Below, piece after piece: positions 32,311 through 43,316 of a DNA stretch of 64,000 bases. Within the stretch, counting starts at the first letter, position 1. Every line of letters starts with the position of its first letter. The notes below the pieces were generated by a model. The model saw only the letters and a list, made by a program, of their open reading frames with translations, was not told where the DNA came from and made no database searches. Source of the DNA: Coenobita brevimanus. Taxonomy: Eukaryota > Arthropoda > Malacostraca > Decapoda > Coenobitidae. The translations under genes were made by a program, and so were the position numbers. The stretch spans positions 10,611,832-10,675,831 of the forward strand of contig CM064681.1 in assembly GCA_032717465.1 (NCBI GenBank). The letters run 5' to 3'.

Positions 32311-34035
32311 TTTAACAGAGGAATAAAACAAGTCAGCCATAACTACCAGTATCTCAAGTATTACAACACAAGAGAAAACAGCATAAATATAAGTACTGCA
32401 GCATTTTTAAGACTCAGAGCTTTAACTGAGGCCCATTTATGTCTCTTCTAGTCCAGTTAACTTAATTTGGGTCATTAAAGTTAGTTCAGGTCAATTATGG
32501 AGTCGTATCAGGTCAGGTTATTACATCTAATGAAGACGCCTTAATGCTTTATCACAAAACCACGACGAATTTCCTGTGCTGGATTAATTTCATGTCCTTT
32601 TAGATTATTTCAAAACTATCACGTTTTTAAGGCCAGCTAAAACTAATTGAGATTAAAGTTAATGAAAGCCAGAGCAATACATAAATAAATAAATAAATAA
32701 ATTGAGTAGGACTGGCAACGCTGATGATAACTGGTCGGGAAGATTGAAAAAACTAAGGATTGCAGGTCAGTTTTTTTTTTTTTTTTTTTTTTTTAAGGCG
32801 TAAGTGATAAGCGGATGGAATGGGCGAATGATAGTGGTCAGGATGGGCTGGGATAGAGGAGGATGATGTGAAATGAAAGGGAGATAATATTCACTCCAAA
32901 TGAGCGTTGTCGGCTTATCAGTAATATGTAAACCAAGATTTTTCTGATAAACTGAGAGAGAGAGACAAATAATGAGTAAGGTAGACTGGGTTGGTGTTGG
33001 GTGGTGGGACATGGTTGTCGTAGTACACCCTGTGAAGATACAGTAGGTGTTGTAGGTCAAGTAATATGGGTATGATGATTTTTTTTTTTTAAGAGGAAAA
33101 TTAAGGATACAGCAGGAGCAACAAGAAGCAAATAAACACGAGTTTTTTTTTTTATTATATGCCTTGTTCATTATGCAGACAATCACATCGCTACTGTAAA
33201 TGTAACAATGTCCCTAGAACCACATCTGTCTACACCACAACCCCTGCTAGACATTTTACCACCATCATCATAAGTACAGCCAGAAGGAGCATTGAGAGAG
33301 TGAGAAACACGCTCCTTACAGTCGATCTGAGAGCCGAAAGTTTGGTCGTGCCCTGTGACAAAGGAGTATACAGTAACGCAGTGGGTAACATATGGTCGTC
33401 TCAGGGTTGTTTGTTATAGTCGACTATGATTATTATATCTATTTTTGTAAATTTAAAAGAAAGGTAGTGAAAGAAAAAGACCATGACCTTCGAGTGGTTG
33501 TTCTTAGATTAGATTTACTTCATCCATGCCTGACCTTTACCCCTTCCATTAAGTGTGGCCCAAATCAGATACAAAATCGAAATCGCCTCATCCTTAGTCG
33601 ACCCTCAGGCTTTCCACTAGCTTTAATCATAGTTAAATCAAAAATGTTTAATATAAGGCTGAGCCTTTGATCTTGTCCTGTAACCTTTAGCATTGATCTA
33701 TCTTCCCTTGGCTGATTCTCAACCCTTGCACGAGGTTTGGTTCAGTTCCGATCAAAACTGCTTGAGATGTACTCTTTACTATTGAAATGCAGACAGACAG
33801 ACACAAAGACAGAGAGACGAGGCAGCTTTAGCATATATTCACTATGTATGGCGGGGATTTGTGCCGAAAAGGGGACATGTGAAAGGTTCGTGACGAGTAG
33901 GAGTGATAAGCCACAGAGAACATACTGTTAAACACGTTTCACAGAGTCGGACACATTAAATAACAATAAAATAAACCTAGCAATCTCCACATTGAAAATA
34001 TAAATTAATAGCTACCAGTGTCATAAACAGACTCC
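32311..34035. other. Unassigned sequence
   Basis: AT-leaning sequence with poly-T runs at about 32769-32794 and 33079-33090. A small (AAAT)n run lies near 32683-32702. No supported gene or repeat family. Confidence 0.4.
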
Positions 34036-34039
34036 GACC

Positions 34040-34790
34040 AAAACAGACACCAGTATGACTAAGACCACAAATACCACTATCGCCATAACCACCATAGCCA
34101 CACCTACCAACATCACAACCAACCTCAACCACAGTTATCATCACAACCATCAATCCGCCATAACAATCGACATCTACCAACCTCACAAACAGACCTCAAC
34201 CACATCTAGGTGCTGGACAGGGACACCTTCACGTGGTGGAATTAATATAACCAGTAAGAACAATCCCCATCTCCCTGCCAATTCCTTGAACAGATGATGG
34301 TCAGCTGCGGGTGGACAGCATCAGCCTGTAGTCCACCGGGTTAAGGTTCAGATAAGCCTGGGAGTACAACAGCAACAACCACACCGACCAGTATCTCAAC
34401 AACCACCTGTAAATCACAACCAACCTCAACCACAACATTTAATATAACAACAACAACCATTATACTTAATTTACCAACATCTCAACAAGATTTCACCCAC
34501 AAATACCTGTATCACCAAAACGACCATGACAGTGACATCTGCCAACATCATAAGCATCCCTCAACAACCACAACTAATACATTGTCATAACCCGCATAAT
34601 AACGACACCTACCATTGTCACAGCCAGACACAACCATCTTCATAATCACAACCATACCCCATCAACCACAACTACCAATATCGCCACAGCCACCACAATA
34701 ACATCTACCAACATCACAACCATCCCTCAACAGCCACAACTACCAATATCACCACAACCACCACCATCTGTACCCCAGTGGTGGGCCAAG
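34040..34790 (+). repeat. CAAC/CACA-rich minisatellite with family F inside
   Basis: Degenerate ACCAACATCACAACCA and CCACAACTACCAATATC units. One unit of about 60 bases is near-exactly duplicated around 34657-34770. The family F copy at 34205-34375 interrupts it. Confidence 0.75.
34205..34375 (+). repeat. Dispersed repeat family F, copy 2
   Basis: Reads GTGCTGGACAGGGACACCTT, CACGTGGTGGAATTAATATAAC, CCTGTAGTCCACCGGGTTAAG, TTCAGATAAGCCTGGGAG, then CAACAGCAACAACC. These match the left and right parts of the 42.3-kb copy. Confidence 0.65.
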
Positions 34791-34859
34791 CGTCAACCCA
34801 AACAATTAGATAATGAGTGGCTTGTGGCTCCATGGCCCCCCTTGCAGCTTATTAGGAGA

Positions 34860-35395
34860 CTGTTTGAGTTGAGCAGAGAGGAGAGGAGAGGAGAGGAGAG
34901 AAGGGGAGGGGAGCGAAATGAGGAAGGAGGAGAAGAGAGGAAAGGAAAGGAATGAGAGGAGAGGAGAGAGGCAGTGTGTGCAAAGAATAACATGAAAGGG
35001 AGTAAATCAGACGAATTGAAGACGGGAAAAGGACTGCAGAAAGAAGACAGGAGTGGATACGAGAAGGACCGGAGGATGATGAGAGAAGAAGAAACGGGGA
35101 GGAAGAATGGAGAGGAGAGGAGAAGAGTGGAGAGAGAAGCAAGGCGAGGAGGAAGAAGAGGAGGGGGAGAGAAGAGATAACGAGTAATGGGAGATGCATG
35201 GAGAGAAACCAGACGCAAGAGAAAGTAGGAACTGGGGAAGCAGACACAGGACAGAAAATTATTAGTGAAGTGAAAGCAAGATGGAAGGTCAAGAGAGAAA
35301 AGAGGATGAGAAGGCTTAGGAGAGAAAGATAAAAAAAGAAAAAAACAATAAAATAGGGAGGAAGTGAGGAGAAGGCGGATAAAGAGAAGTGGAAG
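34860..35395. repeat. Purine-rich low-complexity block
   Basis: AG-rich + strand (GAGGAGAGGAGAGG, GGAAGAAGAGG) running into a (CA)n tract. Serine/leucine/phenylalanine frames of up to 291 codons on the minus strand are artefacts. Confidence 0.85.
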
Positions 35396-35399
35396 GTTG

Positions 35400-35400
<1 letters not shown>

Positions 35401-35475
<75 letters not shown>
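35401..35475 (+). repeat. Long (CA)n microsatellite
   Basis: About 75 bases of perfect CA. It is the inverted partner of the (GT)n at 35755-35840. Confidence 0.97.
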
Positions 35476-35477
<2 letters not shown>

Positions 35478-35752
35478 CTACCGACGAGGAATGGATATAT
35501 AATGCACTTTGAACTGAGGATGAACGGCAAGAAGAGGAGGAAGAGAACAGAAAAGAGTGAACTGAAAGGCAAAGGGAATTTAGTAATTAGAAGGAGGGAA
35601 AAATACTGTGAAGAAAAGGAGTAGGCGCAACAGTGAAGAAATGAAGAAGCGGTGGCAGAGGAACACACAAAAGAGGAGGAGAAGGAGGATGAGGATTATA
35701 CGAGACATAAAGAGGTTCTTGTCTCCTTCCTTGGGTGTCCTTTTGCCCGCCT

Positions 35753-35754
<2 letters not shown>

Positions 35755-35840
<86 letters not shown>
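35755..35840 (+). repeat. Long (GT)n microsatellite
   Basis: About 86 bases of perfect GT, 280 bases downstream of the (CA)n tract and complementary to it on the same strand. Confidence 0.97.
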
Positions 35841-35841
<1 letters not shown>

Positions 35842-36329
35842 AACTTAGTCCTTTGTGCTAGCTAGGGTATACATCTGTTAAGCAGCTTTGTGAATATTTG
35901 TGAGTCCCTTCTTCTGTCCGTGGGTAAAGATGTGTGTGCGTGCCATCGGTTGGGTGTGCGTGTGAATGCGTGTGCGTGTGTGTGAGTGGTGGTGTCAGTG
36001 GGGGTGAGCGATTAAATGCTTGTTCACGTCCACGTCGTTAAGTGGCTGTGTGGGAGTGGCAGGGTGGTTTTTGAGTGCATGTGAGTTAATTGAGTGTGTG
36101 AGTGTCTGGAGATGGGCTGCTCTGTTCTTCTAGATCTGACGCTTGGACTTTGTTGACTTGCCCCCTCGTTTTCTTCACCCCTATGTATAATTGGGGACCT
36201 GGATGTAATTTCGACGGTTTCGGTTCGTGTTCTAGGCGACTGGGACTTAGCAAGAGAAAGATTGTTTGTCCTGATCGTCGTAAAATCGATTGGCATAAGT
36301 CTAAACCTTCTCTCCTTCCATATCGCTGG

Positions 36330-36336
<7 letters not shown>

Positions 36337-36374
<38 letters not shown>
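36337..36374 (+). repeat. (GT)n microsatellite
   Basis: About 38 bases of perfect GT dinucleotide. Confidence 0.95.
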
Positions 36375-36378
<4 letters not shown>

Positions 36379-36639
36379 GCTTATCTGAAGCTGTCTTTGC
36401 CTGTCTGCTTACTGTATATTAATTGGTTGGAATAGTCACTGAATCACTACCTGGGAATTGTGTATTAAGATCTGAAGTTCGTAGAGTAGGTAATGTATGA
36501 ATTATACCCACATATAAAATATGTGTTTACTGTGGATGATTTCAGTATATGGGTGTGATTTAGAGAACTATTAAGCGATTTTTCTTTTGTTATTCCCATA
36601 GCTGTTGAATGAGTAATTGATCTTGGTAATAATAACTCA

Positions 36640-36850
36640 AGAAGTAAACTCAGACTACTACGACTCATTCTCAGTTGAGCATAACTGTTTGGCGTTAGCT
36701 GGAACATAATATTAGTTTGTTCCTATTATGAGAAGGATATGATTAACTGTATGAAGACTCTCAGGCCCCTGTACTCACTCTCAGCTCATGAAAATCGTCT
36801 GGCATTTCAGTAACAAAACAAACGAGTTGTTCCGATCGTGGGAGGTTAAT
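36640..36850 (+). repeat. Palindromic family P, two forward copies in tandem
   Basis: Core 1 is ATAACTGTTTGGCGTTAGC at about 36680. Core 2 is TCATGAAAATCGTCTGGC at about 36787, some 111 bases on. Both carry the CTCATTCTCAG or CTCACTCTCAG word just upstream. Confidence 0.65.
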
Positions 36851-36888
36851 CAGACAGAGAACCCAGGTGTGAATATTACCCGTGGCGC

Positions 36889-36937
36889 AGCACACAAACC
36901 CCAAGTACACAGAACAAAATGAAAAGAAACCAGCCAT
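36889..36937 (-). CDS. Signal-peptide-like first-exon candidate (doubtful)
   Basis: On the minus strand an ATG at 36937 opens MAGFFSFCSVYLGF, a hydrophobic run resembling a signal peptide. A few codons later comes a G/GTAATA word that could be a splice donor. A longer frame in another phase (from 37200) also covers the region and contains its own hydrophobic segment. Nothing else supports either, and both may be chance. Confidence 0.1.
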
Positions 36938-37589
36938 CCTGCGTGACGTGAAAACAGAGGGTACGGAGGAGCGACAGAGAGGGTTGTGGCGGCCCTGTCG
37001 TTCCCTCCCCTCATGTAGGGTGCTCCGTGAAGGCCGAGAGTGACGGGGAAAGTGATGATGATGATGAAAATGAGGCATGTAATGACAGAGGCTGCGTGGC
37101 GGTGGTTGCCTGGTGGTCGTGTGGGGTCGACGTGGAGTGGAGGGAGGGGGACGAGTCTTGTTGGTCCCGAGTTGTTGATGTGATCCCGGCTTGATACCAC
37201 GCCCGGACGATGTGGTTAAAAATTTGTCAGGGGCGACGCCACTTGGTCCATATACTGAGAAGTTGGCCTCTGAAACGCAGATGTACTAAAAGGAGATGAG
37301 TAGGACCTAATGAAATGTCAGAGGAACCCTTGCTCCCTATCCTGAAAAATTAGCTAATATGGCCTAGCAATACTAAAACATGATGAGTACTAAGATGAGA
37401 CATGAGGTTAAGTCTGTGTCGTAAGGAGTTAGCCTTGAGCTGCTAGGAAAGTATCTGTCATGAATCATCCGCTTCACAATAAGCTCAGTTAACGTTACTG
37501 AGTGCAAGCAGTTGGCATTTAGTTCTATAAATAGTGTGTCCTCCTCTTCTCCTTGTCGTCAGTTTTGATGTATGAAATGTACAGACTAA

Positions 37590-37985
37590 AGCCCGTTGTT
37601 CTGAGCCAACAAAGTACGGATGCTGTGAAGGGCAATTCGGGGGTTATGTTAGATGAGGAGCGGGAGGATTGGGAGGGGGCATGGCATGGGTGTTGTGAGG
37701 GACAGGGCATACATTCTGTTAGGGCAGGGTGGGAATGCTCTGTAGTGCAGGTGTATTGTGAGGGGTAAGGCATAAATGCTGTGAAGGATAGGGGCCGGGC
37801 AAGGGGACTGTGAAGTGCAGGGTAAGGATACTGCGTGTGGCGGGGTAGCGATGCTGTGAGGTGTAGGGCAAATATGTTACATGGGCACTGTGAGGGGCAG
37901 GGCAGGGATGATGTGCTGGGACAGGGCAGGAATGCTATGAGGGGCAAGGCAGTGATGCTGTGTAGGGCAAGGGTAGCTGAGGCAA
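37590..37985 (+). repeat. GGGCAGGG minisatellite
   Basis: About a dozen degenerate 25-30-bp units resembling GATGCTGTGAGGGGCAGGGC. The minus-strand Pro/Cys/Ser-rich frame of 140 codons is a repeat translation. Confidence 0.8.
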
Positions 37986-38645
37986 AGGAATAATTAGAGT
38001 ACAGACAAGGGTGTTAATAAGGGATGGGTGGATGAAGAGTGACTGAGCCCGGCTGTTGTGTGGCGGGGCGGGGTGTGGTTGAAAACAGTAGCGTGTAGGT
38101 CTTGGTGGGGAGGGGGGAGGGGCGGGCGTCTAAGATCCTAGTACCCTAAGTGCCTCTGAATTTGTTAATCGACCCAAAATGCTAATGCCTGCTTCCATCT
38201 TGATTATCCCAAATTTGCTAAAGTGTAATTACGCAATACGTGACGAGAATGCATGCTGGTATATTCTGACATTTCACCCGGCTCCCCTCCACTGATTGGG
38301 TTAGGGGTCACGCTGCCACCCCCACTAATTCTAGGGCATGAGCTAATAATACCTGCGTGGTGTCATAAAGCCAGTTTTAAAATCGAGGATCAAGTGTTCC
38401 CCTCTTATTACCGCAAGTAATGATCGACTTGTACCAACATATATTTGAACAAAATTGTGCATCCGTCAGTTTGCTCCCATTTCTTATATTATGTAGCCTT
38501 TGTGGTTATGATAATATAATAATGTCAGCAGCTGATGAAAATATTGGCACTGAATTTGAAAGCTCTTCTGCTTGTTAAAAAAAAAAAAAAAGGTAATTGC
38601 TTTCAACAACCCAGCCCAAGTCCTCATTATGAATAAATATAAATC
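37986..38645. other. Unassigned sequence
   Basis: Mixed sequence with a G-rich patch near 38060-38130. No supported feature. Confidence 0.4.
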
Positions 38646-38649
38646 CATA

Positions 38650-38756
38650 AATACTCCCAGGCTTCTATGCTCAATCTTCGGTGCATAAAATCGTCTGGCG
38701 TTAAGTGGAATACAATACTAGAGTTCTCCCTACCATAAGACCGATAAACGTCCACA
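38650..38756 (+). repeat. Palindromic family P copy, well preserved core
   Basis: Contains CTATGCTCAATCTTCGGTGC, ATAAAATCGTCTGGCGTTAAG and GAATACAATACTAGAGTTC, followed by CTCCC. This is one of the closest matches to the inferred consensus. Confidence 0.65.
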
Positions 38757-40585
38757 CTGGTTGACATTATTGCATTGATTTTACCCCAAAACACTCAAGT
38801 AAATTAGTTCAGCAGGCAGGCAAAGACAGAGGTCGTATGTCTCCCATCCACTGGGTCGCATAAGGAGAGAAAGAAAGAACATACGGGCTTTCTGTTCGAA
38901 ATTTAATTCTTTACACAGTTTCGAAATTTTGTCAGGACCTAAGATATGTAACTAAAATATTAATACTCAAGATAACCGGATTCTGACCTCGCTATTTCAG
39001 GGCTACATACATTCAAAGGGCTTATTCACCACTGACTCAGCCACTGAAACTATAGCATGAGTACCACTATGTTCTGTCCACTCTGACCCACCTAAATTTA
39101 CTTCCTCTCCATACTGAATGCTGAGCTCTTAATATGAAATTCATACTAGAGAATGATGGTTGACACGGAGAAGGGCTTTGAAATGATTTGTCTTATTCTG
39201 CTAATGAACTATGGAAAATGCTCAGAAAAGATAAAAATCACTGCCAAGATAAGGTGAATGAGCGATAATAATTTTGAGCGAAGTGAGAACATCTGTAAGC
39301 AAACAAACAAGTGTATTCTTACAGAGAAATCAGTGCCTCGAATTATCTTACAACTGGCTCATCTTCCTGGATGTCAAGTAAAAAGTTGTTTCCGAATACT
39401 AAAAGATAATACCTGTGCCTGTAAGTCTTCATGTTTAAACGTCCTATCATTGGTCTATTTTTTCATATATAGAATCCCATTTACTAGCTTTCGTTTTATC
39501 TCATTCTCCTCATTGTTCACCTGTTTCAACTCACTGTAAACTATCTTCAGTGTCTACTTTATGTATGTATACTATTATATGACTCCATATTCCCACTCTA
39601 CAAACTACTTGTGGAAATTCCATATAACTCGGAAAATTCCATATAACTCGGAAACTACCAGAACTGCTTTATTTTTCTGCTCTGTTCTTTGTTCCTTCCG
39701 TCGGTGTAAACTATTGGCAGAAATTTCATAATTCATTCACCTTCCTTCATCTCATTCTAATATCGTGTTCAATTTTTTGCCTCTGAAGTACATAACTCTG
39801 CTCACATATCTTTTGCAAAAGCTTACGTTTATTTTACTGATTTAAATAATATATTTGTACCACCAGTGACAGGTGGTGGTGACTACCGTCCACTCACATG
39901 ATGTACTACTGCCCACGTCGTCCTTAGGTGGCTCTTCACTGTGTGACAAGCCTAGTGGTTTCCTGTAATACAGGAAACCATTTGCAACACTGTGTGGTAT
40001 CAATAAAACCCAATAACGGGGTGATGTTGAGCTGCAATGGTGCTTCTGTTAACTGGGTGGAGAGGCGCAAATGCTACGTCCATCCAAGAACCAAACCTTC
40101 ACAATTTTCCCTGAGACTCGCTATGGGGAGGCGCTGTTCGTCGCAAGGGAACGTCACTTCATTGCAAGAGACAGTCTTTCTGTGGCAACTGCATGCCTGT
40201 GGTTGATGGGGCTGCTCAGTCAAATAGACCGAGGTTACTCCATTGCTATTACTACTCTTATCACCATAAAGACCGACTGTACATCACAACACAAATGCGT
40301 CCTGTAGCCCCAGCGTGAAGGGTGTGACTGTACTGCACCGTCACACATGAGTTAAGCTCTGAGCTCCCTGATACATACACACATACACAAAACCACACTT
40401 GCATGCCTCAGCCTTAAGTCACTTCCTACCGCCCTTTCACTCAACTGCACGACGCACTATGTTCCTTACCTCCAGCCAACCAGATTATGGATAATTTATG
40501 ATGTCAAGCTGCCTCACCTAACTACAATACCTCGACCATAACCTGAGCGGCGTGAACTATGTATTGACTGGCCATTCATAATCAT
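38757..40585. other. Unassigned sequence
   Basis: Mixed, AT-leaning. A perfect tandem duplication of a 19-bp unit (AAATTCCATATAACTCGGA) lies at about 39615-39652. No supported exon. Confidence 0.4.
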
Positions 40586-40589
40586 TACA

Positions 40590-40808
40590 GAGATTAGTCC
40601 AGTGACGTCTCGTTTAGTTTATTCGTGCTACCTCCAGACCACTGCATACAAATTGCGACAGACTTCTCGTGCTGAAAGTGTTATTTAAGGCTGTATCTAA
40701 GTTCATCAGTTGGAAAGTATCTCGTCAGTTGAATAAAAACGTATGGGAGTAGCAAGTTTAAGGTGTAATATATGCCATGTGACTGAAGGAGCTAAATGGC
40801 CACAAAGC
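40590..40808. repeat. Palindromic family P, reverse then forward copy (decayed)
   Basis: The reverse copy has CCAGTGACGTCTCGTTTAG and TTATTCGTGCTACC. The forward copy has CAGTTGAATAAAAACGTATGG, GAGTAGCAAG and TGACTGAAGGAGCTAA. Confidence 0.45.
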
Positions 40809-40860
40809 TAGAATAAGGCTACTGATCCCAACTATACAACAAGGCAGAATTTAACCACAC

Positions 40861-40870
40861 ACCTTATCCT
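40861..40870 (+). repeat. Target-site duplication, left copy
   Basis: ACCTTATCCT, identical to 42235-42244. It flanks the RTE-like element immediately before its truncated 5' end. Confidence 0.8.
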
Positions 40871-42207
40871 TGTACAAAGGAAAAGGGGAAAAAGAAGTGT
40901 GTGGTAATCATAGGGGCATTTGTCTTCTTAGTATAATAGGAAAAGTGTATGGTAGGATACTTATAGACAGAGTTAGAGAAAGAACAGAGAAATTAGTTGG
41001 AGAAGAACAGGGAGGCTTTAGGAAGGGAAGAGGTTGTGTAGATCAGATATTCATTCTTAGATCTTTAGTGGAAAAGTTTCTAGAGAAGGGAAAGAAGTTG
41101 TATGCGGCTTTCATGGATTTGGAGAAAGCATATGACAGGGTGGATAGACAAGGATTGTGGAAAGTGTTAAGAATATATGGAGTAGATGGGAAGTTGTTGA
41201 ATGCTGTGAAGAGTATGTACGATGGTGCGAAGGCTGCAGTGCGTGTGGATGGTGAACTAAGTGAATTTTTCTCTTTGAAAGTTGGTTTGAAACAAGGATG
41301 TGTCATGTCTCCATGGTTGTTCAATCTGTACATGGATGGGGTAATAAAAGAGGTACAAGGTAGGGTAGTGGATGTTGGAGTGGCCCTGGTGAGAGAGGAT
41401 AGTGTTTGGAAACTCCCTGTACTGTTGTTTGCAGATGATACTGTGTTGTTGAGTGAAGACGAAGGGGAGCTGCAAGGCTTGGTGGATGAGTTTGAGAGAG
41501 TGTGTAAGAAACGGAACCTAAAGGTGAATGTAGGGAAGAGTAAAGTGATGGTCTTTGAGAGAGGTGAAGTTAGTGAATGTACAGCAAGGTTAGATGGTGA
41601 GGAATTGGAAAATGTGAGTACGTTTAAGTATTTGGGTAGTGTGATGAGTAAGGATGGAGGTTTGGAGTGTGAAGTGCTTGAAAGGGTACAGCAGGGAAGA
41701 AAGGTTGCTGGTTCCTTGAAAGCAGTGATAAGAAACAGGGAAGTGAGCATGGAAGTGAAAAAGTTACTACATGACAGTATTGTGATACCAACTCTAACGT
41801 ACGGAAGTGAAGCTTGGACATTGTTGGAAGGACACAAGTCAAGAGTGAGAGCAGTGGAAATGAGTTATTTAAGAGGAGCCTGTGGAGTCACGTGGAGAGA
41901 CAGGCTGACGAATGAGGATATAAAGGAGCGTTGTGGTGTGGATGTGGATGTGATAGGAAGCGTTATGAGGAACACACTGAGGTGGTTTGGCCATGTGGAG
42001 AGGATGGAGGGCGAAAGACTGACGAAGAGAGTGTATGTGAGTGAGGTGGAGGGGGGAAGAGGGAGGGGGAGGCCGAGGATGAGATGGAGGGATGGGGTGG
42101 AGAGGTATATGAGAGAGGGGGGTGTGAGTTGGGAGCAGGGCAGTGAAATGGCGGGGGACAGGGCGACTTGGAGGCGATTTGTTTGTGGCCACCCCAAACG
42201 GGATTGA
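40870..42207 (+). CDS. Reverse transcriptase (RTE-like), N-terminally truncated
   Basis: 445 codons are open to TGA at 42205-42207. The first codon is TTG (Leu) at the duplication junction, not a start, so the true N-terminus is lost. Visible motifs: NHRGICLLS (13-21), GGFRKGRG..DQIF (48-61), motif A FMDLEKAYDRV with the catalytic Asp at 83, motif B QGCVMSPWLFN (142-152), and motif C FADD (187-190) supplying the metal-binding aspartates. Motif D follows as VNVGKSKVM, then FKYLGS (252-257), TYGSEAW (310-316) and RWFGHVERM (371-379), ending CGHPKRD. An endonuclease domain would normally precede this in a full element. The absence of stops suggests recent insertion. The minus-strand frames over it are shadows. 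Confidence 0.92.
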   Translation: MYKGKGEKEVCGNHRGICLLSIIGKVYGRILIDRVRERTEKLVGEEQGGFRKGRGCVDQIFILRSLVEKFLEKGKKLYAAFMDLEKAYDRVDRQGLWKVLRIYGVDGKLLNAVKSMYDGAKAAVRVDGELSEFFSLKVGLKQGCVMSPWLFNLYMDGVIKEVQGRVVDVGVALVREDSVWKLPVLLFADDTVLLSEDEGELQGLVDEFERVCKKRNLKVNVGKSKVMVFERGEVSECTARLDGEELENVSTFKYLGSVMSKDGGLECEVLERVQQGRKVAGSLKAVIRNREVSMEVKKLLHDSIVIPTLTYGSEAWTLLEGHKSRVRAVEMSYLRGACGVTWRDRLTNEDIKERCGVDVDVIGSVMRNTLRWFGHVERMEGERLTKRVYVSEVEGGRGRGRPRMRWRDGVERYMREGGVSWEQGSEMAGDRATWRRFVCGHPKRD

Positions 42208-42234
42208 GGCGTCTGGCAATAGATAGATAGATAG
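40871..42234 (+). mobile_element. RTE-like non-LTR retroelement, 5'-truncated, with TSD
   Basis: An insertion of about 1.36 kb comprising most of the reverse transcriptase domain, the C-terminal domain, a 3' untranslated end of about 12 bases and a short (GATA)n tail. It is bounded by a perfect 10-bp duplication, ACCTTATCCT. The endonuclease and upstream RT are missing, so it cannot mobilise itself. The structure fits target-primed reverse transcription with incomplete synthesis. Clade assignment to RTE-like rests on the RT and C-terminal motifs, the microsatellite tail and the short 3' end. Confidence 0.92.
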
Positions 42235-42244
42235 ACCTTATCCT
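42235..42244 (+). repeat. Target-site duplication, right copy
   Basis: ACCTTATCCT directly after the (GATA)n tail, matching 40861-40870. Confidence 0.8.
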
Positions 42245-42249
42245 CCTAC

Positions 42250-42450
42250 CTCGATGCTGGATCGAGATGCCTTCACATGGGAACACCTATATAACTGACA
42301 GCTCTAATTCCCGGTTATGCGAACTGCCTGGTTTTACAAGCATCCCTTAACTCCCTGCCTAGTATCAGAAAGAAGGAAGTGGACTGTAAAAGAAGTGCCT
42401 CTTAAGTCTTCAGTCCACTGGGTACACGTCCAAATAAGCGAGAAACAACA
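42250..42450 (+). repeat. Dispersed repeat family F, copy 3
   Basis: The fullest copy. It reads TCGATGCTGGATCGAGATGC, CTTCACATGGGAACACC, CCGGTTATGCGAACTGCC, GCATCCCTTAACTCCCTGCC, CTTCAGTCCACTGGGTACAC and CCAAATAAGCGAG, then CAACAACTGCAGCAACAAG. The RTE element inserted just left of it. Confidence 0.65.
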
Positions 42451-42459
42451 ACTGCAGCA

Positions 42460-43310
42460 ACAAGCCTTCTACTCGACTTGATTTTCCAGCACCTCACAAC
42501 CTCTACCACACTCACGTACCCATCTCTACATTTTTGCTCTGCTTTATCGTCCCGGCACATCCTCCTGCCTGCCTTATCAGCCATCTCACGTATGCCACCT
42601 CCTCACCTTCTTTCCCTCCTCCACCTCATTTACAATCACTTATCACATATTTCAGCTCATTCCGCATCCTCCTATGATTATCCTTGTTTGATACCCTAAT
42701 CACGTGCCTTCTCTGTGTTTCTTCACTTACTAGTTTCATTGACCTTTCCTTCGCACACTACTCTGTTCTTCTACACCTTTTCTAACCATTTCAGCATATT
42801 TTTATTCAACTCAGGAGGCATCTCTATTACAAGGAGGCTTAAAACAGTCTTCATTATCTCCTTCAGTACTTTGAAATCTTTTACTCTGACTTTCTACCTG
42901 CAGATGATTATATTGGATTAAGAAAAAGTTTGTCTTAGTGATGGGATTTATGCTCCAGCTCACGTACTCAAACAAAATCTTCTTAGTTCATTGTCTCACA
43001 CTTGTTTCTCATCAATATTGCTTCTTATTTTCCCTAAGTTAGCATCATTACCTACTCGTACTGTTTCACGGCCCGGTTAAATATTTTATCAACAGACTCC
43101 CATCTCTTTTTTCTTTTTCTTATTTTTTCCTTTCTGGCATCTTTCTTCGTGTCATGTTCAACGCCATCCTTTGTGCTGCATATATCCTACCGTATTTTCC
43201 TAATCCTCTCCATCTTTCTCAGTCATTTCAAATCTCCTTAGCTCAACATCAAGCCCTTCACAACCTCAAACCCTCTTCCACCCTCCGTACTCTTCCCACG
43301 TACCAATTAT
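42460..43310. other. Pyrimidine-leaning sequence upstream of exon candidate
   Basis: CT-rich but not pure, with CTTCCTCC, TTCATTTC and CCACCTC words. If the exon at 43317 is real, this would be the intron 3' region, and its last 60 bases form a good polypyrimidine tract. No open frame within it is convincing. Confidence 0.4.
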
Positions 43311-43316
43311 CTGCAG

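Noticed and set aside
34793..35668. 291-codon minus frame
   Set aside because: It spans an AG-rich block and a (CA)n tract. The sequence is composition-driven, including a pure Cys-Val stretch.
41043..42286. Several minus frames of up to 264 codons over the retroelement
   Set aside because: They are shadows of the reverse transcriptase frame on the opposite strand.
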